64,000 nucleotides of DNA. Source: Streptomyces sp. RPT161. GTDB lineage: Bacteria; Actinomycetota; Actinomycetes; Streptomycetales; Streptomycetaceae. Each line of letters starts with the position of its first letter. The stretch's first letter is position 1. Where the stretch lies: the NCBI RefSeq assembly GCF_027533845.1, contig NZ_JAPZVN010000021.1, positions 51,867-115,866 on the forward strand. Reading direction: 5' to 3'. Made by a program: the position numbers and the translations under genes. Of the stretch, positions 17,634 through 25,879 are shown piece after piece. The notes beneath the pieces are model-generated. The model saw only the letters and a list, made by a program, of their open reading frames with translations, was not told the origin of the DNA and did not search any database.

Positions 17634-18137
17634 TCAGTGGAACCAGTACCGGTGGTGGCGGTGGCGCCAGTGGAACCGATGGTGGTGGTGCCGATGGCCA
17701 CGGAGCCAGCGCCGGTGGTGCGCGTGGAACCGGTAGTGGTGCCGCAGGAACCCGTAGCGGTACGTACGGCGCCAGTAGCCACGGCTGACGTGGCTGTCGT
17801 CGCCGAGTGCGGTCCGGCCCGAGCAGCCCGGCCAGGCGCTCAGCCCCTGACGGGACAGCACCCTGCTGGCGATCTCGATCTGCTGTGAGCGGCTGGCCCG
17901 GTCGGCCCGGGACGCGTAGGCGCCACCGCCGTAGGCGCGCCAGGTGTGCCCGCTGAACTGCAGACCGCCGTAGTAGCCGTTCCCTGAGTTTATGTGCCAG
18001 TTGCCGTTGGCTTCGCACTGCGCGAGATGGTCCCATGAACTCGCGGCGTCCATATGGGAAGCCGCCGCTGCGGGAGTGCCCACCGCGCCCGCCGCCACCA
18101 CGGCGGCGAGCCCGTACGCGAGAAACCTTGCCTGCAT
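17634..18137 (-). CDS. secreted Rpf-like transglycosylase with His/Arg/aromatic-rich tail
   Basis: A 167-residue protein from ATG 18137, with GGAGG 9 nt upstream. A signal peptide (to AAAASH) is followed by a compact resuscitation-promoting-factor domain: WDHLAQCEANGNWHINSGNGYYGGLQFSGHTW, read here in parts, carries the catalytic Glu in the CEANGNW motif and the paired Cys of the fold. It should cleave glycan strands of peptidoglycan during outgrowth or growth. Instead of a LysM or linker, the last about 45 residues are a tail dominated by His, Arg, Trp, Tyr and Phe, with about fifteen His in the final 36 residues. That is unusual and could bind metals or anionic wall polymers. Confidence 0.9.
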   Translation of the reverse strand: MQARFLAYGLAAVVAAGAVGTPAAAASHMDAASSWDHLAQCEANGNWHINSGNGYYGGLQFSGHTWRAYGGGAYASRADRASRSQQIEIASRVLSRQGLSAWPGCSGRTALGDDSHVSRGYWRRTYRYGFLRHHYRFHAHHRRWLRGHRHHHHRFHWRHRHHRYWFH

Positions 18138-18485
18138 GCCGTGCTGCCTCCTGAAACGGACCAGGAAAATTCCTGGCGGGCCCACTGGCAGTGGTGGCGT
18201 CAGCCGTTTACTGCCATGTCAAAAGCCCTAGGCGATTATCCGACAATTGGCAAGGCGTCAGATTCCATGCGCGTCGCGGCCGTTCCGGTTGCTTTCCGCC
18301 ACCACGGCACAGCCGCCTGGCGGAATGCTCCGGACGAGTTCTCCGGCGCCGATTCCCAGGCGTGGCGCCGTAGGTCCGGCCGTAATGCCCGCCGAGTGGG
18401 TGGCGCCCCGATCGGGTGTCCACCGCCGAACTGGCGTTCTGCTCGGGCCGCTTCGGCGGGCCTCGGCGAATTCGCCCGCTTAGCG
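18138..18485. other. leader/promoter region of the Rpf-like gene
   Basis: 348 nt upstream of the Rpf-like gene on the minus strand. The minus strand contains a TTGACA at 18217-18222 and a GATAAT at 18235-18240 that could belong to promoters, but neither has a good partner at 16-18 nt. Rpf genes of streptomycetes often have a c-di-AMP (ydaO) riboswitch; its conserved cores were looked for and not found. Confidence 0.45.
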
Positions 18486-18752
18486 TCAGCCGTGGCAGCG
18501 GGCGGCGGCGCGCAGCGCGTTTCGCAGCTCCCGGTGCCGGCGTTCCGCCGCGGCCTGCCGCATCAGGGGGTGCGCGTTGAGGGCGTGCGCGGCCTGCCGG
18601 TAGGTCTCCCAGCGTTCGTCCCATTCCTGGCGCTGCCGTGGTGACCAGTTCGACGGTGACCCCACATCGGGACCACCCAGCGCCGCCAGGGCCTCGTCCG
18701 CGGCACGCTGCAGGGCGATCAGGTCGTCAGGGAGTTCGATCGCATTGGCCAT
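18486..18752 (-). CDS. small conserved hypothetical protein
   Basis: 88 residues, mostly helical and charged, with WSPRQRQEWDERWETYRQAAHAL in the middle. It has no signal peptide or membrane segment. Codon use is typical of the genome, which supports coding, but the ribosome binding site before ATG 18752 is weak. I recall similar short proteins in streptomycetes without known function. It is separated from the next upstream gene by a terminator hairpin. Confidence 0.65.
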   Translation of the reverse strand: MANAIELPDDLIALQRAADEALAALGGPDVGSPSNWSPRQRQEWDERWETYRQAAHALNAHPLMRQAAAERRHRELRNALRAAARCHG

Positions 18753-18798
18753 GTGACGATCGTAGGGGGCTTGTGTGATGAGAATGTGACGGGGGCGT

Positions 18799-18840
18799 CG
18801 TTCAGGGCCGACCCCGCGTGTGCGGGGGCGGCCCTGAACG
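18799..18840 (-). terminator. terminator of the Ig-like secreted protein gene
   Basis: A long inverted repeat: 12 bp (18799-18810 with 18829-18840) plus an inner CCCCGC/GCGGGG stem with one bulge. It lies 18 nt beyond the stop of the minus-strand gene ending at 18859. Confidence 0.85.
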
Positions 18841-18858
18841 GAGAGTGCGCCTGGCGCG

Positions 18859-19266
18859 TCAGTGCACCGTGACGGTTACCGGGGACGACGTGGTCGTGCC
18901 GTCGTAGACCCTCAGTACCTGCTTGCCCTTGGAGTTGAGCTTGGCGGTCAGCTTGTAGGCGCCGCCCCTCTGGACCGTCGTGCTGGCGTGCAGCGAGGTC
19001 CACTTGCCGTTGCTACGGTGCTGGAGCTGCACCCTGCTGCCGGACTTCAGACCCTGGGCCCGGCCGATGACGGTGACCTGCTGCCCGGCCTTGACGGTCG
19101 TCGGGCTGACTCTGATGCTGATGGACGACTTGGCCGGAGCGCGGTAAGGAGCCGGGTGGATCGGGTGCGACGCGGCGATCGCACCCCCGGCGCCGCCGGT
19201 CAGCAGGGCGGCGGAGAGGGCTCCGGCAACAGCGAGACGAGCGGAGTGGGACTTCGTGGGGGTCAC
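18859..19266 (-). CDS. small secreted Ig-like domain protein
   Basis: A 135-residue protein from GTG 19266 with GGGAG 8 nt upstream. A signal peptide (core LAVAGALSAALLTGGAGGA, cleavage near IAASHP) precedes one beta-sandwich of about 85 residues (SISIRVSPTTVKAGQQVTVIG ... KQVLRVYDGTTTSSPVTVTVH in parts), resembling bacterial Ig-like or SD-repeat domains. It is secreted and has no anchor. A cluster of GTGCAC elements and a 16-bp palindrome cover its upstream region, so it is probably tightly regulated. Confidence 0.75.
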   Translation of the reverse strand: MTPTKSHSARLAVAGALSAALLTGGAGGAIAASHPIHPAPYRAPAKSSISIRVSPTTVKAGQQVTVIGRAQGLKSGSRVQLQHRSNGKWTSLHASTTVQRGGAYKLTAKLNSKGKQVLRVYDGTTTSSPVTVTVH

Positions 19267-19322
19267 TGCACTTCTCCCTTCGTCATGAAGTGCACCTACC
19301 ACGAGGAGTAAGTGCACTTACT
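19267..19322 (-). promoter_or_regulatory. operator-like palindrome and half-sites upstream of the Ig-like gene
   Basis: AGTAAGTGCACTTACT at 19307-19322 is a perfect 16-bp palindrome. The core AAGTGCAC recurs at 19288-19295, 22 bp away, and TGCACTT at 19267-19273 abuts the GTG start codon. Two-turn spacing of like half-sites next to a ribosome binding site is typical of cooperative repressor binding. The binding protein is unknown. Confidence 0.55.
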
Positions 19323-19550
19323 GCAAACGAGTCCGTCACGTCACACTATCGGGCTACTGCCCAACTCGCCACATTTGGCGGCTTCTCGGCATTTCTGTCC
19401 CTTGTTCACCCGATTGGCGCTATCGAGGTGGTGCGATGCCGAGGGCCGGGAAAGAGTCCGGTCAAGAGCCTCGGCCCCGATGGGACGTCCAGAAAACCGC
19501 CCAGGCCGCCGTAGGCGGGGACGGGCCGCGAAATCAAGGGAAGTGATCCG

Positions 19551-20105
19551 GTGCTGTCATCCCCCTACCGGCTACGGCACGGTGTTCTCGCGGCGCTGAT
19601 GTCAGCGCTGCTGTTGGTGGTGCCCGCTTGTTCCGGCAAGAGCAAGCAAACGTCCTCCGCTTCGTCCGCGCCCTCCGCCTCCAGTTCGGCGGACAAAGTC
19701 CGGTTCGCCAAGACGAAGTTCGTGGCCAATGCGAGCCTGGCGTCCGGAGCGGTGTACCAGTGGATTTACAAGCCGTACAAGGCGGGCACGTTCAAGAAAG
19801 GCACCAAGGGACGTACCGGCGCGCTGGTAAAGGGGGGTCTGGCCGCCACTTTCGCCTATAACCGCTACAAGGCCGCGATCCGCGACGCCAAGGGCGATCC
19901 GCTGCTGTCCAAGGCGGTGGCCCCGCTCACCGGAAGCGTGGACAAGCTCAAGGACCTGGGCGCGAAGATCAGGGGCGGAAACGCCAGCGATTCAGACTTC
20001 AACCAGATTCAGAACACCGTCAACGGCGTTAAGAACGCGGGGAGTCAGAACGGTGCGAACGTCACCGACAACGTCCCCTCACTGAAGCAGATCGGCGGTT
20101 CCTGA
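19551..20105 (+). CDS. putative lipoprotein of unknown function
   Basis: A 184-residue protein from GTG 19551, with AAGGGAAG 7 nt upstream. The N-terminus ends in a lipobox-like VPAC (Cys about 27), followed by a Ser/Ala linker and a Lys-rich helical domain (KPYKAGTFKKGTKGRTG, LSKAVAPLTGSVDKLKDLG). It is probably membrane-anchored on the outer face. No enzyme motif is visible and I do not recognise the family. Confidence 0.75.
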   Translation: MLSSPYRLRHGVLAALMSALLLVVPACSGKSKQTSSASSAPSASSSADKVRFAKTKFVANASLASGAVYQWIYKPYKAGTFKKGTKGRTGALVKGGLAATFAYNRYKAAIRDAKGDPLLSKAVAPLTGSVDKLKDLGAKIRGGNASDSDFNQIQNTVNGVKNAGSQNGANVTDNVPSLKQIGGS

Positions 20106-20117
20106 CCGACAGCGGCC

Positions 20118-20152
20118 TCGGCACCGTGACCATCCCCCGGTCACGGTGCCGA
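20118..20152. terminator. bidirectional intrinsic terminator
   Basis: A 14-bp perfect stem (20118-20131 with 20139-20152) with a 7-nt loop, 13 nt after the lipoprotein stop codon. It also faces the end of the convergent ligD-polymerase gene. Confidence 0.85.
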
Positions 20153-20332
20153 CGCTGTCGCATCCATCCCGGTCACCCCACCGGCACCGCCTCCTTCCGT
20201 GCCGCGGCGCACGCTTCGGCAGCGCGAACATCAGGCGAAGACCGCCAGCAGCGCGCCCAGCACCCGCCAAGCCGACCCGCAGTGCACGAGCCGCCGCAAC
20301 TGGCCGATTACCTGCGGGAGTTGGGGCCTGGT

Positions 20333-21262
20333 TCAGCCGCGCCGCCGGTTCCTGACCCGGTCCGGAAGTTCGTGGGCGCCCGCCGGGTCGGCCAGGTCGG
20401 CGAGGACGTCGCCCCGCTCCGCGACCCGGTCGGCGACCTGGTCCGGGGTGAACCGGAGGTCGTCCGGGTGCTCGCTGGCGGTGACCTCGTCCCAGGTCAC
20501 CGGGGCGGCGACGGCCGGCCGCGGTCTGACCCTGAGGGTGTAGGGGGCGGCGGTGGTCTTCGCCGAGGCGTTCTGCGACCAGTCGATGAACACCTTGCCC
20601 GGGCGCGCCGCACGGGCCATAACCGCCGTCACCAGATCGGGATGCTCGCGCTGCATCCGTACCGCCAGCGCCTTGGCGTAGTCGGACACCCGCCGTTCCG
20701 CCGTCGGCCGCAACGGAACGTACAGGTGCAGGCCCTTGGCTCCGGAGACCACCGGATACGCCTCCAGCCCGTCCTCCGCGAGGAGTCGCCGAACGCCGAG
20801 CGCGATCCGGCAGCAGAGCACAAGGTCCACGCCCTCCCCCGGGTCCAGGTCGAACACCATCCGGTCGTGGGCGTCCGGACCGTTCGCGGCGGTCCACTGC
20901 GGCACGTGGATCTCGTAGGCACCGAGGTTGACCATGGCGAGCAGGGACGCGGTGGAGTCGATCACCACATAGGGCGCCGGGCCCTCCCGGCTGGCCACCT
21001 GGGTGACGGTGACCCAGTCGGGCAGGCCCGGGGGCGGGTTCTTCGCGTACCAGCTCTGACCGTCCGGCCCCTCCGGCGCGCGCACGAAGGAGGCGGGCCG
21101 CCCCGCGCAGTGGTCCAGCATCTCGGGGGCCACCCGGACGAAGTAGTGCAGCACGGCGGCCTTGGTGGTGCCCGTCTGCGGGAAGAGGACCTTGTCCAGA
21201 TGAGTGAGGACCAGGCGGTGGCCGTCGACGTCCAGGGCCTGCCGGTCCGGTGCTACGGGCAT
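20333..21262 (-). CDS. LigD polymerase-domain protein (NHEJ primase-polymerase)
   Basis: A 309-residue stand-alone polymerase domain of LigD. The catalytic pair is visible in VFDLDPG (Asp 138 and 140), with SGAKGLHLYVP as the nucleotide-binding Lys/His motif and KVFIDWSQN near the end. It fills gaps with ribo- or deoxynucleotides at Ku-held double-strand breaks. The ATG is 5 nt after the ku stop codon, a translationally coupled operon. The ligase and phosphoesterase modules usually fused to it are separate genes about 32 kb away (52493-54138). Confidence 0.93.
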   Translation of the reverse strand: MPVAPDRQALDVDGHRLVLTHLDKVLFPQTGTTKAAVLHYFVRVAPEMLDHCAGRPASFVRAPEGPDGQSWYAKNPPPGLPDWVTVTQVASREGPAPYVVIDSTASLLAMVNLGAYEIHVPQWTAANGPDAHDRMVFDLDPGEGVDLVLCCRIALGVRRLLAEDGLEAYPVVSGAKGLHLYVPLRPTAERRVSDYAKALAVRMQREHPDLVTAVMARAARPGKVFIDWSQNASAKTTAAPYTLRVRPRPAVAAPVTWDEVTASEHPDDLRFTPDQVADRVAERGDVLADLADPAGAHELPDRVRNRRRG

Positions 21263-21267
21263 CGCGG

Positions 21268-22344
21268 TCAGGCCGACGCCCTGGCCTTGCGCCGTCCGCC
21301 GGTGGCGGAGAGCGCTTCGACCAGTTCCTCACGGCTCATCGTGGACCTGCCGGGGATGTCGGCCTCGGTGGCGAGTTCGTACAGCGCGGTCTTGCTGAGC
21401 CCGGCGAGGTCGGCCGCCTCGGGAGGCTTCTTCGCCCGCTTCTTCGCGGTGGCCTTCTCCGCGGTGGCCTTCTCCGCCTTCTCCGCCTTCTCCGCCTTCT
21501 TCCCGGCCTTCTCGGCCCTCCCGGCCTTCTCGGCCTCGGCGCGCTTCTTGCCACCGGTGCCGCGCTTGCCCTTGGCCCGCTCCACGCTGGCCCGCAGCGC
21601 CTCGTTGAGGTCGATGACATTGGTGGAGCGCGGTGGCGGCTCCTCCTTCTCCACGGTGCCGCCGGTGCGTTTGGCCTCCAGCAGTTCGCGCACCCGCTCC
21701 TGGTAGCTGTCGCGGTACTCCTGCGGGTCCCAGTCGACGCTGAGCGCGTCGACCAGTTGCACGGCGGTGTCCAGCTCCCGCTTCTCCACCCGTGCGTTCT
21801 CCGGCAGCCCGCCGATCTCGCGGTGCGGGTCGCGCACCTCGTCCGCCCAGTGCAGGGTGTGGACGACGAGGACGTCGTTCACCGGCTTGACCACCACCAG
21901 GTACTCGCGGTTGCGCATAACGAAGGTGGCGATAGCGGCCTTGCCCGCCTTCTTCATCGCCTCCACCAGCAGGGCGTAGACCTTCGCGTACTCGTCGCCG
22001 CGCGGCCCGACGTAGTACGTCCTGTCGTAGTAGACCGGGTCGATCTCGTCCAGGTCGATGAATCCGCTGATCTCCAGCTTCTTCGACCGGCCGGGAGCGA
22101 CCTCGTCCAGTTCCTCCGGCTCCACGACCACGTACTCGTCGCCGATGTCGTAGCCCTTGACGATGTCCGACAGCGGGACGTCCTCGCCGGTGCGCTCGTT
22201 GACCCGCTTGTTGCGCACCCGATCGGCGGTGCCGCGCTGGAGCTGGTGGAAGCGGATGGTGTGGCTCTCGGTCGCACCGAACATCTGGACGGGCACGGTG
22301 ACCAGCCCGAACGACAGCACGCCGCTCCAGACCGCGTGCGCCAT
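21268..22344 (-). CDS. ku: Ku, bacterial non-homologous end-joining protein
   Basis: A 358-residue protein from ATG 22344. The core Ku fold (about 1-255) begins AVWSGVLSFGLVTVPVQ and contains ELDEVAPGRSKKLEISGFID. It forms the homodimeric ring that loads on broken DNA ends and recruits LigD. An unusually long tail follows: a Lys/Ala/Glu-rich repeat region (about 270-320), then a SAP/Rho-N-like module (LSKTALYELATEADIPGRSTMSREELVEAL) expected to bind DNA. First gene of the ku-ligD-polymerase pair; divergent from an mIHF paralogue with 187 nt between start codons. Confidence 0.95.
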   Translation of the reverse strand: MAHAVWSGVLSFGLVTVPVQMFGATESHTIRFHQLQRGTADRVRNKRVNERTGEDVPLSDIVKGYDIGDEYVVVEPEELDEVAPGRSKKLEISGFIDLDEIDPVYYDRTYYVGPRGDEYAKVYALLVEAMKKAGKAAIATFVMRNREYLVVVKPVNDVLVVHTLHWADEVRDPHREIGGLPENARVEKRELDTAVQLVDALSVDWDPQEYRDSYQERVRELLEAKRTGGTVEKEEPPPRSTNVIDLNEALRASVERAKGKRGTGGKKRAEAEKAGRAEKAGKKAEKAEKAEKATAEKATAKKRAKKPPEAADLAGLSKTALYELATEADIPGRSTMSREELVEALSATGGRRKARASA

Positions 22345-22531
22345 GGCGCCTCCACCTCCCTCCCTCCCAGTGACCACACGGTATCTCCGACCGCTGGCCA
22401 GCGCCTGTCGGCACGGATCGCGCGGGCCGGGCGCGGTTCGGTCCGGACCGTCCCTTCGGGTGATCGCAGTGAGGCCGGTGCCGGCGTGAGGGCACATATT
22501 CACGATGTCGACCCGAGCGAAGGAGCCCCGA

Positions 22532-22843
22532 ATGCCCCTGCCGTCCATGACTCCGGAACAGCGCCAGGCCGCACTGCAGAAGGCCGCCGAGGCCCGGCGG
22601 GCCAGGACCGGCCTGCTGGACAGCGTCCGCTCGGGCAAGAAGCGCCTGAGCCAGGTGCTGGCCGCGGCCAAGACCGACCCGGTCGTCGCCAAGACCAAGG
22701 TCTCCCAGTTGCTCAGGGCCGTCCCCGGTCTGGGCCCGGCGAAGGTCGGCGCGCTGATGGACGAGATCGGCATCGACCCCGACCGCCGCGTCGGTGGCCT
22801 GGGCGACAGGCAGCGCTCGGAACTGGCGGACAGGGTCGGCTAG
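22532..22843 (+). CDS. actinobacterial integration host factor (mIHF/sIHF) paralogue
   Basis: A 103-residue protein from ATG 22532, with AAGGAG 8 nt upstream. The N-terminal helix LPSMTPEQRQAALQKAAEARRAR and the H2TH-like KVSQLLRAVPGLGPAKVGALMDEIGI ... RRVGGLGDRQRSEL match the mIHF architecture, a nucleoid protein that bends DNA. The middle segment differs from the canonical sIHF as I remember it, and the location beside ku rather than gmk/rpoZ indicates a second copy. It may organise ends or control the divergent repair operon. Confidence 0.88.
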   Translation: MPLPSMTPEQRQAALQKAAEARRARTGLLDSVRSGKKRLSQVLAAAKTDPVVAKTKVSQLLRAVPGLGPAKVGALMDEIGIDPDRRVGGLGDRQRSELADRVG

Positions 22844-23038
22844 TGGCCAACCGCCGTTCGGCGCGGCGCAGTCGGCGGCGGGCGGGCGACCGGGCGCCAA
22901 GTGCGTCGACGAACTGGCGCAGTTGGACCGGCCGTCCGGCGAAGTAGATGACCTTCGCGGCGGATTCGCAGTTGGTACGGAGGAAGCCGAGCCGCGGCAG
23001 CCAGTTCTGGGACCGCCGCGTCCCGGGAGCGGCTGGGC

Positions 23039-25105
23039 TCAGCGGCGGCGCATTACCTGTGGCTCGTGCCGCCGCAGCATTCCGGTCACCACCGCCACGC
23101 CCATCACGCCGAGCCCGACCAGCACGCTGACGTCCATGGACCACTGGGCCGCGGTGTGCGCCCACAGCGGGTCGGCGAGCTTGGGGTGCGCGGCGTCGGC
23201 GGGCGGCCCGATCCGGGTCAGGTCGATGGTGGCGGCCTGCGCGGCGACCGCCCATCGGGACGGGGAGAGCCAGGAGAGCTGGGCGAGCCCGGTGTCGTTG
23301 AACATCGGGAAGATGGCTCCGGTGAACATCACCTGCGCCACGGTGGAGACCACCAGCAGCGGCATGGTCTTCTCCGCGGTGCGTACCAGCGCGGAGATGA
23401 TCAGGCCGAGCATCATCGAGGTGATGGCGAGCAGCACCACCACCAACACCAGCTCTATCGCCGAGGGTTGGGTGACCAGCCCGGCGGTGGGGAGTTTGCG
23501 GCCCGCGAGACCTATCACGGCGAGTATCAGGCCCTGGGCCGCGGTGATGACGCCGAGGACGGTGACCTTGGAGAGCACGTACGCGGATCTGGACAGCCCG
23601 GTGGCGCGGTCGCGTTGGTAGATCACGCGTTCCTGCACCAGTTCGCGCACCGAGTTGGCGGTACCGGTCAGACAGGCGCCGATCGCCAGCACCAGCAGTA
23701 CGCACTGCGCGTCGACGTTGGCGATCGGGCCGCAGGCGAGCGGACGTCCGGCGGGCTGGCTGGCGGCCATGAAGCCGTACGCGGCCGGCACCGCGGCGCT
23801 CAGCACGCCCATGATCAGCGGCAGCGCGGCGAGCAGTCCGACGTGTCCGCGGTCCGCCACGATCACCGAGAAGTTGCGCCGCACCAGGGTCACCAGCTGT
23901 GAGCCCCAGCTCGGCGGCTTCGGCGGCCGTACCGAGGGCACGCCCTGCGGCTGCTCGGCGGGGTCGTCCGCGGTCCGCTCGGACTCGGTGGACCTGGCCT
24001 CCTCCTCCGCCTTGCCCGCGGAGTAGGTGCGGTGGTGGATCGACTGGCGGTAGATGGCGGCCCAGTCGCGGTCGGGGTACTGGTCGAAGTCACGGAAGAC
24101 GTCGGCCCAGTCGTCGTGGCCGAAGAACTCCAGCGCGTACTGCGGCGGCCCGAAGTACGCGGTCCGGCCGCCGGGGGCCAGTACCAGCAGCCGGTCGCAC
24201 ATGTGGAGGTTGGCCACACTGTGGGTGACCACCGCGATCCTGCGACCGCCGTCGGCGAGGCCGCGCAGCATCTGCATCACCTGCCGGTCGAGCCCCGGGT
24301 CGAGTCCCGAGGTCGGCTCGTCCAGCAGCAGCAGCGCGGGCTTGGTGAGCAGTTCCAGGGCGACCGAGACGCGTTTTCGCTGGCCGCCGGAGAGCGCGGT
24401 GATCCGGTTCTCGGCCCGGTGGGACAGGCCCAACTCGGCCAGCACCTCGGTGACTCGGGCGTCCCGCTCGGCGGCGTCGGTGTCGTGCGGGAAGCGCAGC
24501 CGGGCGGCGTAGCGCAGTGCCTTCATCACGGTGAGCTGCGGATGCAGGATGTCGTCCTGCGGCACCAGGCCGATGCGGTGCCGCAGTTCGGCGAACTGCT
24601 GGTAGAGGTCGCGACCGTCGTACAGCACCTCGCCGGAGTCGGCGGGCCGGTAGCCGGTGAGCGCGCGCAGCAGGGTGGACTTGCCGGAACCGGACGGGCC
24701 GACGATCGCGACCAGCGACTTCTCCGGCAGGTCGATGCTGACCGAGTCCAGCAGGGTCTTGTACTCACCGCGGTGCCGTTCCCTGACGGTCAGGTCGCGG
24801 GCGGTGAAGGCTCCGGACTCGGCGTCCCCGCGCTCCACCAGTCGGTCGCCGTCGAGTTGGAACGACGTCTGGCCGATGCCCACCAGATCGCTCGGACCTA
24901 TCTCGCACCGTTCGACCGCACGGCCGTTGACATAGGTTCCGTTGGAACTGCCCAGGTCCACGACCTCGAACCCGCCGGCTTCCGTGGTGTGCAGCTCGGC
25001 GTGGTACCTGGAGGCCATGAGGTCCCTGACGACGACGTCGTTGTCCGGGGCACGACCGATCCTGACAATCCGTTTGGAGTGCAGCAGCCGGCTCGTTTCT
25101 GTCAT
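23039..25105 (-). CDS. FHA domain-containing ABC transporter (ABCG type, Rv1747-like)
   Basis: A 688-residue fusion from ATG 25105. An N-terminal FHA domain (about 10-90; IGRAPDNDVVV, SRYHAEL, GSSNGTYVNG) should bind phosphothreonine. The ATPase domain (about 105-330) has Walker A GPSGSGKST (about 136), signature LSGGQRKR (about 238) and LLLLDEPTSGLD (about 256). A linker precedes an ABC2-type membrane domain (about 430-685, six helices). The same layout occurs in mycobacterial Rv1747, regulated by Ser/Thr kinases. As a half-transporter it must dimerise. The substrate, possibly an envelope lipid or glycan, is unknown. Confidence 0.93.
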   Translation of the reverse strand: MTETSRLLHSKRIVRIGRAPDNDVVVRDLMASRYHAELHTTEAGGFEVVDLGSSNGTYVNGRAVERCEIGPSDLVGIGQTSFQLDGDRLVERGDAESGAFTARDLTVRERHRGEYKTLLDSVSIDLPEKSLVAIVGPSGSGKSTLLRALTGYRPADSGEVLYDGRDLYQQFAELRHRIGLVPQDDILHPQLTVMKALRYAARLRFPHDTDAAERDARVTEVLAELGLSHRAENRITALSGGQRKRVSVALELLTKPALLLLDEPTSGLDPGLDRQVMQMLRGLADGGRRIAVVTHSVANLHMCDRLLVLAPGGRTAYFGPPQYALEFFGHDDWADVFRDFDQYPDRDWAAIYRQSIHHRTYSAGKAEEEARSTESERTADDPAEQPQGVPSVRPPKPPSWGSQLVTLVRRNFSVIVADRGHVGLLAALPLIMGVLSAAVPAAYGFMAASQPAGRPLACGPIANVDAQCVLLVLAIGACLTGTANSVRELVQERVIYQRDRATGLSRSAYVLSKVTVLGVITAAQGLILAVIGLAGRKLPTAGLVTQPSAIELVLVVVLLAITSMMLGLIISALVRTAEKTMPLLVVSTVAQVMFTGAIFPMFNDTGLAQLSWLSPSRWAVAAQAATIDLTRIGPPADAAHPKLADPLWAHTAAQWSMDVSVLVGLGVMGVAVVTGMLRRHEPQVMRRR

Positions 25106-25811
25106 GGTCCCTCGGGAATTGCTTGTCGTCTTCGGCACACGCCGGACGCCGTCCGGCCTGGCACGGCGAGGTGACACCGGCAGATCGTGCCGCGCCCCCT
25201 CCCGCACTCGGAGAGGTTATCCGCTGTACAAGAATGCGATTCCCGGGGATTCGGTTCCCGGACCGCGGGTAACCTCACAGCGCCCGGACCGACGGCGGTC
25301 GGCAACTACGCACATCCACCCACATCCCCCGGCGGCCGAGCCGCGAACGCCGCCCCGGATTCGCAGCGGGTGGCGGGCACGCCGACCGCACAAGCCCGGG
25401 AATTTACCAAGAATTTCTGTTTACGTCAGGTGCGGCCGGAGCGCGACGACCCATCAGGCGCACAGCCAACTCACAGCCGCCGCATAGCGGATTGGGAAGC
25501 CACGAGCGCCTCGGCGACGCCGCCGCGGAGCGGACCGCTCGGCCAGCCCGGTGATCCGCCACCGGAGCGGAGCCACCCCTGGAGTGCGACTATTTCCCCC
25601 CATCCCCATGACTTCGATCCCACCCGAACTGCCGTGCGGCGTCGCCCTCATGGCCGAAGCGCGCAGCCACTCCGGCGACCAGCGAGGTATCCGATCCGGC
25701 GTCAGGAGCACACCCGCCACCCCGTCAGAATCCTGGAAAACCGGGGGCGGTTACCCAGCTGGCCTACCGGACTGGCGCGCCGGATTGCGAGGCCAACGGG
25801 AAGGAATCACG
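25106..25811. other. long intergenic region upstream of the peptide-type cassette
   Basis: 706 nt between divergent units. Open frames cross it but lack codon bias and ribosome binding sites. A local AT-rich island at 25400-25425 contains GAATTT twice, 11 bp apart (25400-25405 and 25411-25416), which could be a promoter or operator for the cassette downstream. No terminator, RNA gene or transposon remnant is evident. Confidence 0.5.
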
Positions 25812-25874
25812 ATGATAGTGCTGATAGTACTGATGGCAGTGCCGCAGATTTCCACCAGCCCGATTCCGGCGTAG
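25812..25874 (+). CDS. 20-residue peptide ORF, candidate precursor or leader peptide
   Basis: Encodes MIVLIVLMAVPQISTSPIPA. The ATG is preceded at 7 nt by GGGAAGGA, one of the best ribosome binding sites in the window, and the TAG stop is only 5 nt before the ATG of the next gene. The N-terminal nine residues are hydrophobic; the C-terminal half is rich in Pro, Ser, Thr and Ile. It uses ATA twice and ATT twice, codons very rare in this genome. The downstream P-loop protein, metallopeptidase and ABC exporter make a modified or cleaved exported peptide plausible. A simple translational-coupling leader or a small membrane peptide is the alternative. No homologue is known to me. Confidence 0.5.
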   Translation: MIVLIVLMAVPQISTSPIPA

Positions 25875-25879
25875 CCGCA

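Noticed and set aside
18138..18440. c-di-AMP (ydaO) riboswitch before the Rpf-like gene
   Set aside because: The conserved core segments could not be found on the minus strand, though such leaders are common before rpf genes.
21430..21520. Repeat array in ku
   Set aside because: The repetition only reflects Lys-Ala-Glu codons of the Ku tail; it is not a CRISPR or mobile repeat.
25187..25879. N-terminal extension of the P-loop protein
   Set aside because: The 231 codons lack bias, contain no start with a ribosome binding site and include the separately started 20-codon ORF in another frame.
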